Positions 47,559 to 58,296 of a DNA stretch of 64,000 nt are shown piece by piece. The DNA is from Telopea speciosissima (taxonomy: Eukaryota > Streptophyta > Magnoliopsida > Proteales > Proteaceae), in assembly GCF_018873765.1 (NCBI RefSeq), contig NC_057925.1:57982970-58046969 (forward strand), given 5' to 3'. A program made the translations under genes and the position numbers. How positions within the stretch are numbered: position 1 is the first letter of the stretch; every line of letters starts with the position of its first letter. The notes below the pieces were generated by a model that searched no databases, had not been told where the DNA came from, and worked only from the letters and a program-made list of their open reading frames with translations.

Positions 47559-47994
47559 TAGGGATGTAAATGGATAATCGAAATCCGAATCCGAATCTGC
47601 ATCTGTGTCCGTTTAGGGGCATCCGTATTCATTTAGAGATATCCGGGAAATAATCCGAATACTCCGACTAAAATCCATCCGAAAAAAAATTCGAATACTT
47701 AATAATAAAAAATTAAGTAAATAATGATTTTGAGAGTTTTTGAAGATTCAATAGGTTCTAGAATATGATGAAAAGAGAATCATGATATAAGAGATATGGA
47801 TTGAGAGTGAATTGTATCCACTAGGGGGAGGAAGGTCTGAGTTACACAAGGCAAAGATGTAAACGGATGGTTGAAAATCAGAATTCGATCCGCATCCGAA
47901 TCCGTTTAGAGGTATTCGAATTCGGCCAGGGAATATCCAGCTCCGATCACATCCGATCTGTATCCAATCCGAATCCGATCCGTTTACATCCCTA
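47559..47994. mobile_element. hAT-type miniature element (436 bp)
   Basis: The ends TAGGGATGTAAATGGAT and, reverse-complemented, TAGGGATGTAAACGGAT are flanked by GATGCAAG (47551-47558) and GATGCAAC (47995-48002). Subterminal ATCCGAATCCGAA motifs match those in the element at 2798, so both belong to one family. A second internal start-like sequence (AGATGTAAACGGATGG, about 47854) suggests a nested or duplicated end. Confidence 0.8.
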
Positions 47995-48784
47995 GATGCA
48001 ACCTAAGAAATTTTTTTTGTATGCAATCACATAGGATGGTTAAAACAAATTTAGAAAAAAAAAAACTCAGATTGTTTTGGTCAGGTTTTGCTAAAGCCTA
48101 TTAATATAGCATCCCATTCAGTTAGGACCTAATTAATCTCAATTGTTACTAGGACTAAGAGTATCAAACTATCAATTGGTCTGGTTTCAAATTTTCAGTT
48201 CAATTTAGAATACAATATGAACAAATTGAAATCAAACCAAAATCAAATAATTTTCATAATCTCAATCGAAATCGAATTGAAGTGGTTTGATTAATTTAGT
48301 TCCTATTTGGTTTTTTGTATTTTATTTTCATTCGGTCCATATATAATCACAGACTTTAATTGGTTCAGTTACAATTTAAGTGAAAATAACCGGTTAAAAC
48401 AAATAAAGTTTAAAAAGAAATTATAACCTCATGAAGATACAATCTCACAATGCAAAATTTGGTATGCGGTAAATGATTTTTGCATATCCCAACAAAGAAA
48501 CCCGTAATAGGTAATTTCACACAAATCAACAAAAAGTCATGATTATATTGTTTAATATGAATGGAGGTGGGGATTTACGTACAAGAGTAGCGTAAGAAGG
48601 AATCTACACACTACAACGAATGAGGGTTGAAAAATAGTATCATCCATATGGGACCCATATAGTCAAAATAAAAGTCTCACTATTTAGTTATTATGTGAGG
48701 TCTGGAAATAGCTTCTCTGCGAAAACAGGGATAAGGCTGCGTATATTATGACCTTTCCCAAATCCCGTAGTGGTGGGCGCCTTG
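47995..48784. other. intergenic, no gene seen
   Basis: Contains AATCGAAATCGAA/CAAACCAAAATC motifs reminiscent of hAT subterminal repeats (48190-48300). No ends could be defined. Confidence 0.35.
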
Positions 48785-48840
48785 TGCACTAGGTACTATT
48801 TTTTTTTTTTTTTTTGATGAAATGCACTAGGTACTATTTA
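48785..48840 (-). mobile_element. minimal retroposed insert, 22 bp with a 17-bp TSD
   Basis: TGCACTAGGTACTATTT occurs perfectly at 48785-48801 and 48824-48840. Between the copies lies only a T15 run plus GATGAAA. On the minus strand this is TTTCATC followed by an A tail, the terminus of many plant LINEs or SINEs. It is therefore an extremely 5'-truncated LINE- or SINE-type insertion. Confidence 0.7.
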
Positions 48841-50289
48841 TTATGCGAGGAAGGTATAAAAGAATAAGAGAAAAGTTCTCTCTTGGGAAATATATCGTCC
48901 ATGCCAAAATAGAGTGGGAATGACATAATCGCCCGTTCTCTATGAAAGCTGAAAATCCCACTCCCAAAATGCCTCTGTGCCCCCTGTGCGCACAGGCCAT
49001 GCTCCCCCACAAAGAATGGTCTCTCCAAAGAATATGTACATAGGTAGTATAACAATGTTTTTCTATTCTAATAAAAAAACAATCTCTTTCCATATAATTT
49101 AAATTCAATTTAATCAATTTATACGGGTTATACTTTATTCATTTTGGTTTCATTCAAACACACAATTTAAATCTAAAACCAAAATCAACTATATCAAAAA
49201 AAGAAAAAAAAAACCAAATTGTATCAAATAAAATTTTGGGGAAGAAAACACCACCCAATTGCACAGCATATGTGGCCCCTACATCCTAACATAGGGGCAC
49301 GTGAAAATGACCTTCACACCCCCTAACCCAAAAATGACCAGGGTGACGGTCATTTCGCGCACAACCCCCCCTCCCAATCACCGGTGTTTTTTCTCCCAAA
49401 AAGTTTACATCAAAATCAAAACTTAACTGAAAATTTTCGATTGAAATTTTGAACCGGTTTGGATTTCAATTCTGTAGTCTGTATATGGTTATTATTAGTA
49501 ATTTGATCATGGCCTAAGAGATATTGAATCTTGTGTTCTCGACATGAAGATGGATAGGGTAGGACAACAAAACTGACATGAGGTTTTACTAATAAACCAT
49601 AAATTAAAACCGGAAAATCCGTCGGAAATTTCGAGAATCCTAAAAATTAAATGGATTCTTTATTTGCTGCAATTATATTTGATTTATTTTAATTATTAAT
49701 TTCTATTATCCGCTCTTCTTGACTACTTTTAGTCCATGGGGGCGGCGGTGGGTCCACCAGTCCAAGCTGCTGGCTAAGATTCACCATTTCCACTCCCTTC
49801 TTCCCCCTCCCCCTCCCCCTTATTCTATTACCTCGCACGTGGGTAGCAAGATCTTTACCGTACAATGGGACCCATCATCCTCTGCCATGGGATAACACTA
49901 TGCTTGAATCTGGGCCGTTCGTAATAGCCCGCTCGTGTGGATAGAATTTTCATTATTATTTACTTAAAACTGAAAATATATTATGTGGGGTTTTGGTGCT
50001 CTATTGGCCTTTTTCCTTCGATTTGACTCCACAATTAACTGGATTTGACTAGTGCCTGGAGTCCGCTCGTACGCTCAAACATGAGTTCTCATTCGCGGAA
50101 TCCATGCCGGATTCTATTCCAACATAATCTTCTAGAGACGTCCGCCCTGGGACACCGTTTCATCCGGTCACCACTCACAACACTTGTTGCAGCTTCTCAA
50201 AGCATTGAGATGTTTACCTAACCGGTGATCTTCCCCTACCTTTCACCGACCCGACCAGTTTCCATCCAGTTTGAATTCTCGAACTTAGC
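48841..50289. other. intergenic, upstream of the CCCH gene
   Basis: No gene seen. A partial C-rich repeat (about 49270-49385, GGGGCACGTGAAAATGACC and GGTCATTTCGCGCAC) resembles the GAAATGACGAC foldback family at 35211. Confidence 0.4.
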
Positions 50290-51719
50290 CCTCATGTGTA
50301 GTGAATTTGGGTTGTATTTCGATGTGAATTTGGCACTCAGTGAGAGAAAGAGAGGCCCAAGAGTTTAACTTTTCCAAATTCATCTTGCATTTGGGGACAT
50401 TTCATTTCATTTCATTTTAATTTGGAGACGTTGAAGTCCCTAGTGTCTTCTTCTCGCTTCTCCCCCTCGATCTTCATTGGATCGGCGAGTTTTTCAACAA
50501 AGGCTTTTGGGTAGAACTTATCGAGGCATGGCGATCGAACCTTTGCTTCTCTTCGGTTCTTCGTCGCGATTTTCTTGTTCTCATCTCCTGGTTATCGGGG
50601 CATTCTCGGCTTTCGACCTCTGTTTCTCTCTATTCTTTTCAGATTGGTGAAGGCTTGTCTACGGATCTGTGGAGCTTTAATGGAGCTGTTGATCGTTTTT
50701 TAACTGCTTATCGTCTTCAAACTCTGGTAATCGGTGAGTAGTTGTTTCATCAATCTATAATGTTCGATGATCGGTTCTTTCCTGTGACTGTCACTGGAGG
50801 ATTTACTTTCTCTTTTTTTTTCTCCCCTTTTGCTTACTTCTTGGAGGTTGGGTTACTCTGTTTTCCCGTTGTTTTCCCTCTTTCACACTATATTGATCGG
50901 TAGGTGGGATATGAATGTATCGTTGTTTGTGATAGTTGTACGCTTTGAAATCCACGAATCAACAAAATCTGTGTTCTTTAACGTTTTCGTAAGTTATGAT
51001 GAAATGCCTTTTGATATTTCGATGTTATCTTCCAATTTTGTTGATTATCTCTCCAAAAGCGCATACCTTTCTTGTTCATATCTACCGTTACTCTTTTTCT
51101 TGATTGGTTAAGTTCTGATATTACTTTTTAATTTACTTTCGATTTTGATCAGTGTAGATGATCTGGGTGAAGGAATGGATACTTTGCTGTAGATTATCTA
51201 TATCCGACTGTTTCACAGGATTTAGTCTTTTATTTTTCCTATTTCGTTTCTTCTTATCCACCTACGCTCGTGAAAGCTTTAATATTAGGGTTCAGTGTTT
51301 CTGAAACTACTGAATATCTTGTCGAGATAAATTCTCTATACTTTTTTTCTAAACGAATTATTACCGTTTTGAATCGTCGAATCTTTATGTTGCCTACATT
51401 TTAGCGGCGATCGTTTCCATTTCATTTTATGCTTCTCTTTAGATTTTTCTTGTTTTATTCTCAGAATTGTAATTATCGATTCTCTTGTTTTATGAGAAAA
51501 ATATTTTCATTCTTTTTCTCTGAATCGTCTTGGAATAGTTTACGCTTTTTACCCTTTCCCTTGATCATCTGCACCGGTGGTATCTCGTTCCGATTGGTGT
51601 TTTTTTTTTATTTTTCCTCCTGTTTTTTATTCATTGGTTTAGGTGAGTATATATATGGTTCCTTGAGGGAGGTTGAGTTATTTTCGTTCCACTCAGGTGG
51701 ATTTCCAGTTCGTCGAAGA
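50290..51719 (+). promoter_or_regulatory. promoter-proximal region, 5' UTR and leader intron of the CCCH gene
   Basis: A CT-rich leader (about 50440-50480) is followed by leader sequence up to a strong donor, GTGAGT (50734-50739). The next plausible acceptor is TTTCCAG ending at 51708, just 11 nt before the ATG at 51720. This gives a 5' UTR intron of about 975 bp, a known arrangement in stress-response CCCH genes. The transcription start is not determined. Confidence 0.6.
50528..50650 (+). promoter_or_regulatory. upstream ORF (40 codons) in the CCCH gene leader
   Basis: ATG 50528 opens MAIEPLLLFGSSSRFSCSHL and runs 40 residues to TGA at 50648-50650, wholly within the predicted first leader exon. 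A second, 7-codon ORF (MELLIVF) lies at 50680-50703. If the leader is transcribed as inferred, these could reduce translation of the main ORF. Conservation is unknown. Confidence 0.4.
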
Positions 51720-53945
51720 ATGTGCGGTGGTCCGGAACACTTAAAATCTACGTCGTCTCCATCTCCATCTCCATCTCCATCTCCATCTCCATCGTCTTCT
51801 GAAGAAACCAAATCCACAACTAAAGATATGAATCACTTGACTATTGAAACTGATGATTCTTTCGCCAGCGTACTCGAGCTTGCCGCTAACAATGACCTTG
51901 GAGGTTTCACACGCTCAATCGAGCGCGACGCCTCTGCCATTGATGAGATTGGTCTCTGGTATGGCCGCCAGAAGGGCTCAAAACAGATGGTCCTTGAGGA
52001 TAGAACCCCTTTAATGGTTGCTGCCACCTATGGTAGCGTTGATGTCCTGAAGCTCATCCTCTCTTTATCTGAGGCTGATGTAAATCGGTCTTGCGGCCCA
52101 GATAGGACTACTGCCCTCCACTGTGCTGCTTCTGGTGGATCAGTAAATGGTGTTGATATTGTGAAGTTACTGTTAATGGCGGGTGCTGATCCCTACTGTG
52201 TTGATGCTAATGGTCGCCGGCCAGCTGATGTTATTGTTGTATCTCCAAAGATACCCAACTTGAAGGGTGAACTGGAAGAGCTCCTCTCGAGCAACATTTC
52301 TGATGATTCTGTTGCCGTGCGCAACCTTCGAGTGTCCACAGATGCTACTAATTCGAATTCTCCTCCACTCTCGTCGTCCCCAGAGAATGGATCGCCATCT
52401 TCTGCATCGGATTCGACATCTTCTCCTATGACTTTGAAGTTCAGTGATCTCCCTGTATCTTTGGTATCCGAGAAGAAAGAGTATCCGATTGATCCATCTC
52501 TCCCGGATATCAAGAACAGCATTTATGCAACTGATGAGTTCCGCATGTTCTCGTTCAAGGTCCGACCTTGTTCCCGAGCCTACTCCCACGACTGGACCGA
52601 GTGCCCCTTTGTTCACCCAGGTGAGAACGCTCGCAGAAGAGACCCAAGGAAGTACCACTACAGCTGTGTTCCATGCCCTGATTTTCGCAAGGGTGCATGC
52701 AGACGAGGAGATTTGTGTGAATATGCTCATGGCGTGTTTGAATGCTGGCTCCATCCTGCGCAGTACAGGACTCGCCTCTGCAAGGACGGAACAAGTTGCA
52801 TGCGAAGGGTCTGCTTCTTTGCCCACACATCTGAAGAGCTCCGTCCCTTGTATGTATCCACTGGCTCTGCTGTCCCATCTCCTCGCTCAAGTGCTTCTGC
52901 TGCTACAGCCATGGATATGGCTGCAGCCATGAGTCTTCTGCCTGGTTCTCCTTCATCTGTCTCTGTCATGTCACCCTCTCCATTTACACCACCCATGTCA
53001 CCATCCGCTAATGGAATTTCTCACTCTTTGGCGTGGCCACAGCCGAATGTTCCCACCTTGCATCTTCCTGGAAGCAATCTTCAATCCAGTCGTTTGAGAT
53101 CATCTTTTAATGCAAGAGACATTCTTTCTGAGGACTTCAATATGTTGGCTGATTTTGATGCCCAGCAGCAGCAGCAGCTCCTCAATGACCTGTCTTGCTA
53201 CTCGCAAACCCGTCTTGGTTCGATCTCTGTGAACAGATCGGGGCGACCAAAGGCCCTAACCCCATCGAACCTTGAAGAGCTTTTTACTGCAGAAGTTTCT
53301 TCCTCTCCTAGGTACTCTGATCAGGCTTCTTCTGGTGTCTTCTCTCCCTCGCACAAGTCGGCCGTTCTCAATCAGTTCCAGCAACAGCAAAGCATGTTGG
53401 CACCCATCAACACAAATATGTTCTCTCCCAAGAATGTCGATCATCCTCTCCTGCAAGCTTCCTTCGGTGTTCCTTCTCCCGGAAGGATGTCACCCCGGAG
53501 CATGGAGCCACACTCTCCGATGAGCTCCCGGATTTCTGCCTTTGCTCAGCGTGAGAAGCAGCAACAGCAGCTTCGCAGCCTCAGCTCACGTGATCTTGGA
53601 TCCAGTCCTGGCGGAATTGTTGGGTCCCCTGTAAATTCTTTGTTGAAATGGGGATCCCCAAATGGAAAATTAGATTGGGCCGTTCATGGAGACGAACTGG
53701 GTCGCTTCCAGAGGTCATCTTCCTTCGAGCTTGGGAACAATGGTGAGGAACCTGACTTCTCATGGGTTCAGTCTCTGGTGAAGGAATCACCGCCGGAAAT
53801 CAAAGACAAGTTAGCTGTTCCGACCTCTGTAGGTGCCCCGTCCGGTGAGGGTTCAAATTCGAATTCTCATTTGGATGCCATTGATCATTCAGTTTTGGGA
53901 GCTTGGCTGGAGCAGATGCAGCTTGATCAGCTCGTGGCTCAGTAA
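51720..53945 (+). CDS. C3H30: ankyrin and tandem CCCH zinc-finger protein, OXS2/C3H30 type
   Basis: A single-exon coding region of 741 residues. I chose ATG 51720 ([10 protein letters not shown]) because family members start MC(G/C)G; the open frame extends further upstream only through intron-like sequence. Ankyrin repeats span about residues 94-170 ([24 protein letters not shown]). An arginine-rich region (about 275-316, [18 protein letters not shown]) precedes two CCCH fingers. Finger 1 is C319-C327-C333-H337 and finger 2 is C354-C360-C365-H369. This is the plant C-x7-C-x5-C-x3-H-x16-C-x5-C-x4-C-x3-H arrangement, with all ligands present. The C-terminal third has Ser/Pro and Gln-rich stretches, DEPDVSWV-like [14 protein letters not shown], and ends [13 protein letters not shown]. 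The family closely matches Arabidopsis OXS2/AtC3H30 and AtC3H56, stress-linked nucleocytoplasmic RNA- or DNA-binding regulators. A CCATCT repeat (51757-51793) encodes SPSPSPS. Confidence 0.93.
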   Translation: MCGGPEHLKSTSSPSPSPSPSPSPSSSEETKSTTKDMNHLTIETDDSFASVLELAANNDLGGFTRSIERDASAIDEIGLWYGRQKGSKQMVLEDRTPLMVAATYGSVDVLKLILSLSEADVNRSCGPDRTTALHCAASGGSVNGVDIVKLLLMAGADPYCVDANGRRPADVIVVSPKIPNLKGELEELLSSNISDDSVAVRNLRVSTDATNSNSPPLSSSPENGSPSSASDSTSSPMTLKFSDLPVSLVSEKKEYPIDPSLPDIKNSIYATDEFRMFSFKVRPCSRAYSHDWTECPFVHPGENARRRDPRKYHYSCVPCPDFRKGACRRGDLCEYAHGVFECWLHPAQYRTRLCKDGTSCMRRVCFFAHTSEELRPLYVSTGSAVPSPRSSASAATAMDMAAAMSLLPGSPSSVSVMSPSPFTPPMSPSANGISHSLAWPQPNVPTLHLPGSNLQSSRLRSSFNARDILSEDFNMLADFDAQQQQQLLNDLSCYSQTRLGSISVNRSGRPKALTPSNLEELFTAEVSSSPRYSDQASSGVFSPSHKSAVLNQFQQQQSMLAPINTNMFSPKNVDHPLLQASFGVPSPGRMSPRSMEPHSPMSSRISAFAQREKQQQQLRSLSSRDLGSSPGGIVGSPVNSLLKWGSPNGKLDWAVHGDELGRFQRSSSFELGNNGEEPDFSWVQSLVKESPPEIKDKLAVPTSVGAPSGEGSNSNSHLDAIDHSVLGAWLEQMQLDQLVAQ

Positions 53946-56900
53946 AATTTTTCAAAAAAGAAAAATTCTTTTACTGAGCGAAGAGGTAGTTAATCAACCA
54001 AGAAAAACAATTAGTAAATATCTCTATCATATATTACTATTTTTTGGGTTCGGTGGAAAGGGTAAAAAAGAAGGGTTCAAAAGTTTTTTTCTGAAAGAGA
54101 TTTTATTTGTCACCATTTATTACTAGTGGAAGAAGAAAAACAACCTCTCTGGGATAAATTCGAAGGCCCGGTCTTTGGATAGGTGAGCTTCTCTCCCTAA
54201 AATCTCAAATTTTTAGGTCTCCATTTTTGCCTTTCTTTTCTCGGCTACATGTTTCATTGAAAATGAAACTCGAATAGCTGTGTGTTATTTTTACAATGTA
54301 ATTTTACTTTAATCCTTATCTTTTTGTTCCTTAATTTATTATTCTCTCTTAGTAGATTCCATCAGTAACAGGGTTGAACAGAAGAAAGTGGGGGGTAATG
54401 TGGTAATTGATGACGGGTTCCATTGTTATGTTATGTGGGTGGGAGGTGGGCAACTAGATCGGCTAGTACAGTACAGTTGTTGAACATGGGGTTCTCTGAT
54501 GTTGTAAACATGGAACTAAAAGTTTATTATTGGTATTATTGTTATTATTTCGTTACCTTTATTATTTTTCCATAACTGGTTATCTCGTACTGTGTAATAC
54601 AGATGTTGGGTGTTGGATTTTAACTTTTAAGAAAGTATGGGAATCTGTACGAGTTGTGGTGGATTTTCTCTTTTCATAGTGGGAAGAAGATGGGGGGCAA
54701 GGGGGGCAATATGAATGGTATATATTTTTTGGTTTGAGTGGGAGATGAATCTTATCTATCAAACTTTATGGGGGATCGGAGTAGTGCATTTTTTGGAGAA
54801 CGGATCATTTGCACGTATCAACAGGGGAACGGACATGTGAAAGCAAATTACATTTTAATTTTGTTTCTGTAAAATCCTTTCTTTCTCTTATAAATGGCAA
54901 TTATAGAACAAGTGGTTGGCTTTTACACGTATGATCACCTGATGGTATACGTGCAGCGGCAGAATTGAGCCATACCGAGTTTTACAACTCTGATTGAGCT
55001 GGTAGGTATGTAGGTCAGATGGGTTTGATGCCGCTGGTGGTCCAAAATCCAATCTGTTGGTCTAAGAAGGTGTGGGGTTCTGTTGGGGGGTTGGTGATAC
55101 AAAATACAGTCTGTTGGTCTGTAGCAGCATTGATTGTTTCTGGGTGGTTTTGGTGTTGCTGGATCTCCTTGAATCTAGTATTGAGGTGTCTTGCTTACAG
55201 GTAACCCGTCTTACTCGTACGTGATCGAGTCATTATTGTGCTTCCATCGTCCCCTCTAAACTGTGTCCAAAGATGGTGATGTTTTTTTGTTCGAAATCTA
55301 TGGATTTTGAGTAGCAGATTATGTTTCTTGGTGGGTTGTAGTTGATTACTCTCCAAACCCGCACATTCCAAAAGAGTCACTTCATTACCACGATCTATGT
55401 TTCTAGTGGGGGACAGGCATGCTAATTGTGTTAAGGTCATTTTCGCCTCGTATGATCCCTAACATGTAAATTTCATGATCAAGTAGGGTCCTTTGGCTTA
55501 TTCCCCCTGGGTTCTTGCTTTGTGAAGAATCAAGATACTAGTTTTCTGGTCTGTTTATTTAATAAGAATTAGGATCGATGGGAATGAGTTTTAGGGAGGG
55601 TATAATATGAATTGTAAAGGTGTCAATGAGTCATGAATGGGCACTATAGTAAACCCACAAAGGCCACAACCTTCATTACCTCTATTCTCCTTTTTTTTTC
55701 TTTTTAGTTTACATGGAAATGCTTTGTTGCCATATTCTATTTGGCTTTTTTCCAGATTTGTTTGCCAGCTTTGAAGAGGTAGTTGCTTTGAGCTATCAAT
55801 CCCAAAAATCCAAAGGAGGTGTAATGGCCGGTGAGTGGGCAGAGGACAGGGACTTGTCGCTGCCAAAGATGTCATGGTATAAAGGCTTCCGTAATGGCAG
55901 TTTTGAAAGTTTGATTTGAAGTTAGTGGTAAATGGGTAGGTCATCAAACTAGCTGTGCTGATGTTTATATAAGTGCGTGGTTGACATGGAATTTGATTTT
56001 GATGTATTTTTGTTTAGGAGAGGGTTTTCTGAGCAAGCAGCATGGGCAAACACATTAATAAGGTACAATAAAACGATATCGTATATAAAGGGGTAGCAAA
56101 ATCATTTCATATGAAAAAGAGAAAGAAATACATAGGAGCTAATACTCTCCCAATGGCTCAGGGAACCTTCTTTCGTTTGTTTTAGATAAATTTTTTTTCC
56201 AGGGAGGGAGCTTTAAGAATTTAGATATGGTTTTGTAAGATCAGTTTCTTTTATATATATACAAATAAAAGCAAAAGCATTGTCTTTGTTTATGATATAA
56301 TAAATATTTTATATTTTCAGGGAGAAAATATATAATTTAACATCTCTTAATGCAATTTCATATATTACATTTTATGATGTTTCAATGAATAATTATTATT
56401 CATTTTAGATTGAAATTTTTTTGTTACACTTAATTTTATCAAGTTAAAGTATATTTATAATGGGGAAATGTCCTTAAAAATATGTTATAATATAATAACA
56501 GGTGGGGTCATGTGGCAAATAATGTATTAAACTATTGTTTTATAGAAATTTTATCTGTAGATTATAAATAGACTTGGTCATCCAGCGTGAAATGTCTACA
56601 CTACATTAGTAAATGTTTAGATTTAAGTATTAAATTATCCGAAATAGGCTTAGAACCAAATGACAAAAGAAAATCTCCAATAGTTTGCAATTTCAATGGG
56701 AGGGGCTCATGATTCTTATATGGCTTGAAATGGATGGCATCTTGTGACAAGCCAATCAGAAGTCGTGCATGCTATTCTTACATCTTTCGTTTGTTTTCAC
56801 TACTTAAAACGATTTAGTTTTTCTTCGTCGTAGGTGAAGAAAAAATCTCTTCATCCACAACGATTTGACACTATAATGGAATTCTTAAAACAGTGAATGT

Positions 56901-58296
56901 CATCATTAACTTCCACCTCGTTGAAAGTATCTTTTCCCAATCCAATCAGATGGTTTGATGCTATGGATGAAGAGATTTTCTTTTCACCTACAGGTGAAGA
57001 GAAACTTTGTCCCTCTTTAAATGTTTTTCTTATTCAGGGCTTGCCTGCTTTTGATCCATGTTGAGATGTGCTCCAATTCCTATAAGTATGCAGTGTGGCA
57101 GTTTGGGGTGGAGATGTCGACACCTGGTAGCTCGGACATCTAACAGTCCAAGCTCATTTTTGACTATATAGGCATGGACCATAGTATGAAATTGGAGAGG
57201 AGAGTATGGGTTGGAGACCAATTAAGATGTAAAATTATTGTAACAGAGAAAGCAATAGTTTAATGTGATCCTTTATATCATCTCTGTATCACGAAATCAA
57301 AATTGCATATGCCGATTATTACAATAGGTACAGTGGATGCTTTGCCATGCGCCCATGCACCATTCCTTGGTATCCAAACTCCTTTATGATCATGTTCTTT
57401 TGAAGTAAACAAATTTCTTAAAATCTTATTAGGAACTTCAAGAACTGTTAAATAATCCTTCCTTCATTCTTGTGATGGGTTTTGATGTGGCTTCTGTTCA
57501 AAAAGCCTGTTGCAGAACTGGGAAAGTGTACAATTTTGTTATGATAAAGATGTGGGGAGCTGGAGTTCTGGTTTGGCCTGATCTAGAAAGACATATGAGC
57601 TGGGACCATTTGATGCAGAGTGGTTATAGTTGAATAGGGTAGTAATTAGATGATAGTTAGTTTGTTCCTTGTGTTTATTGTGAGTCAAGTTTGATCAAAC
57701 ATTTTGCTTTTGCTAGTTTATTTTTGGTTCAGATTGTTTCCAAATCAATGATTGGGTATTGTGTAATACTTTATCACTTAGAACTGGGCTGTGGCACAGT
57801 TCTGAATTATATGAAAATTTTTCTAAGAAAAATCTCTCCTTTTTAGCACTATGAAATTGTAGCATATATGTGAATGATTTAGTAAATTCTTAATTAGTAC
57901 TAGATCCTAGTTAAATCTAATCTTGTTAAGGAAGTTCTCAGTAACCCAAACCCTGAAAATGATTCAAGGATCCCAAGCTGGCCCTTGGGAGAAACAAACA
58001 AGGAACCTCAATTGCAATGGAATAGTGTCAAGGGCCATCCCATTTATCATATGAGGCCACATTACTGGAAGCAATCTACTCTGGATGTTTATAAAGAAAA
58101 AGAGTCAACATTGAACTAAAACAGTCTGAAAGGCTCAGCACTGAAGCAATAACAAATGAGCACCACATGAGAGATTCACAGACCTATCCCTCAGGGCAGA
58201 AAAAAAAACAGAAGAGGGAAAACTCTACATCTATCTGTATATCTGTGTATAAAAAACTAGGGAACAAGAGGCATTATTCATATATAGAGTGTACAA
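53946..58296. other. 3' UTR of the CCCH gene and intergenic up to the MATE gene
   Basis: The 3' UTR probably occupies the first few hundred bases. An imperfect local duplication (AATCCAATCTGTTGGTCT / AATACAGTCTGTTGGTCT) lies at about 55049 and 55106. Sequence at 56090-56165 (TCATTTCATATGAAAAAGAG) matches a repeat at 35570-35640. No additional gene was recognised. Confidence 0.4.

Noticed and set aside
51429..51719. Upstream extension of the CCCH ORF (97 codons)
   Set aside because: T-rich, intron-like sequence with a splice acceptor at 51708; family proteins begin at the MCGG start.
52173..52826. 217-codon minus-strand ORF
   Set aside because: Lies entirely within the coding sequence of the CCCH gene on the other strand; an antisense shadow.
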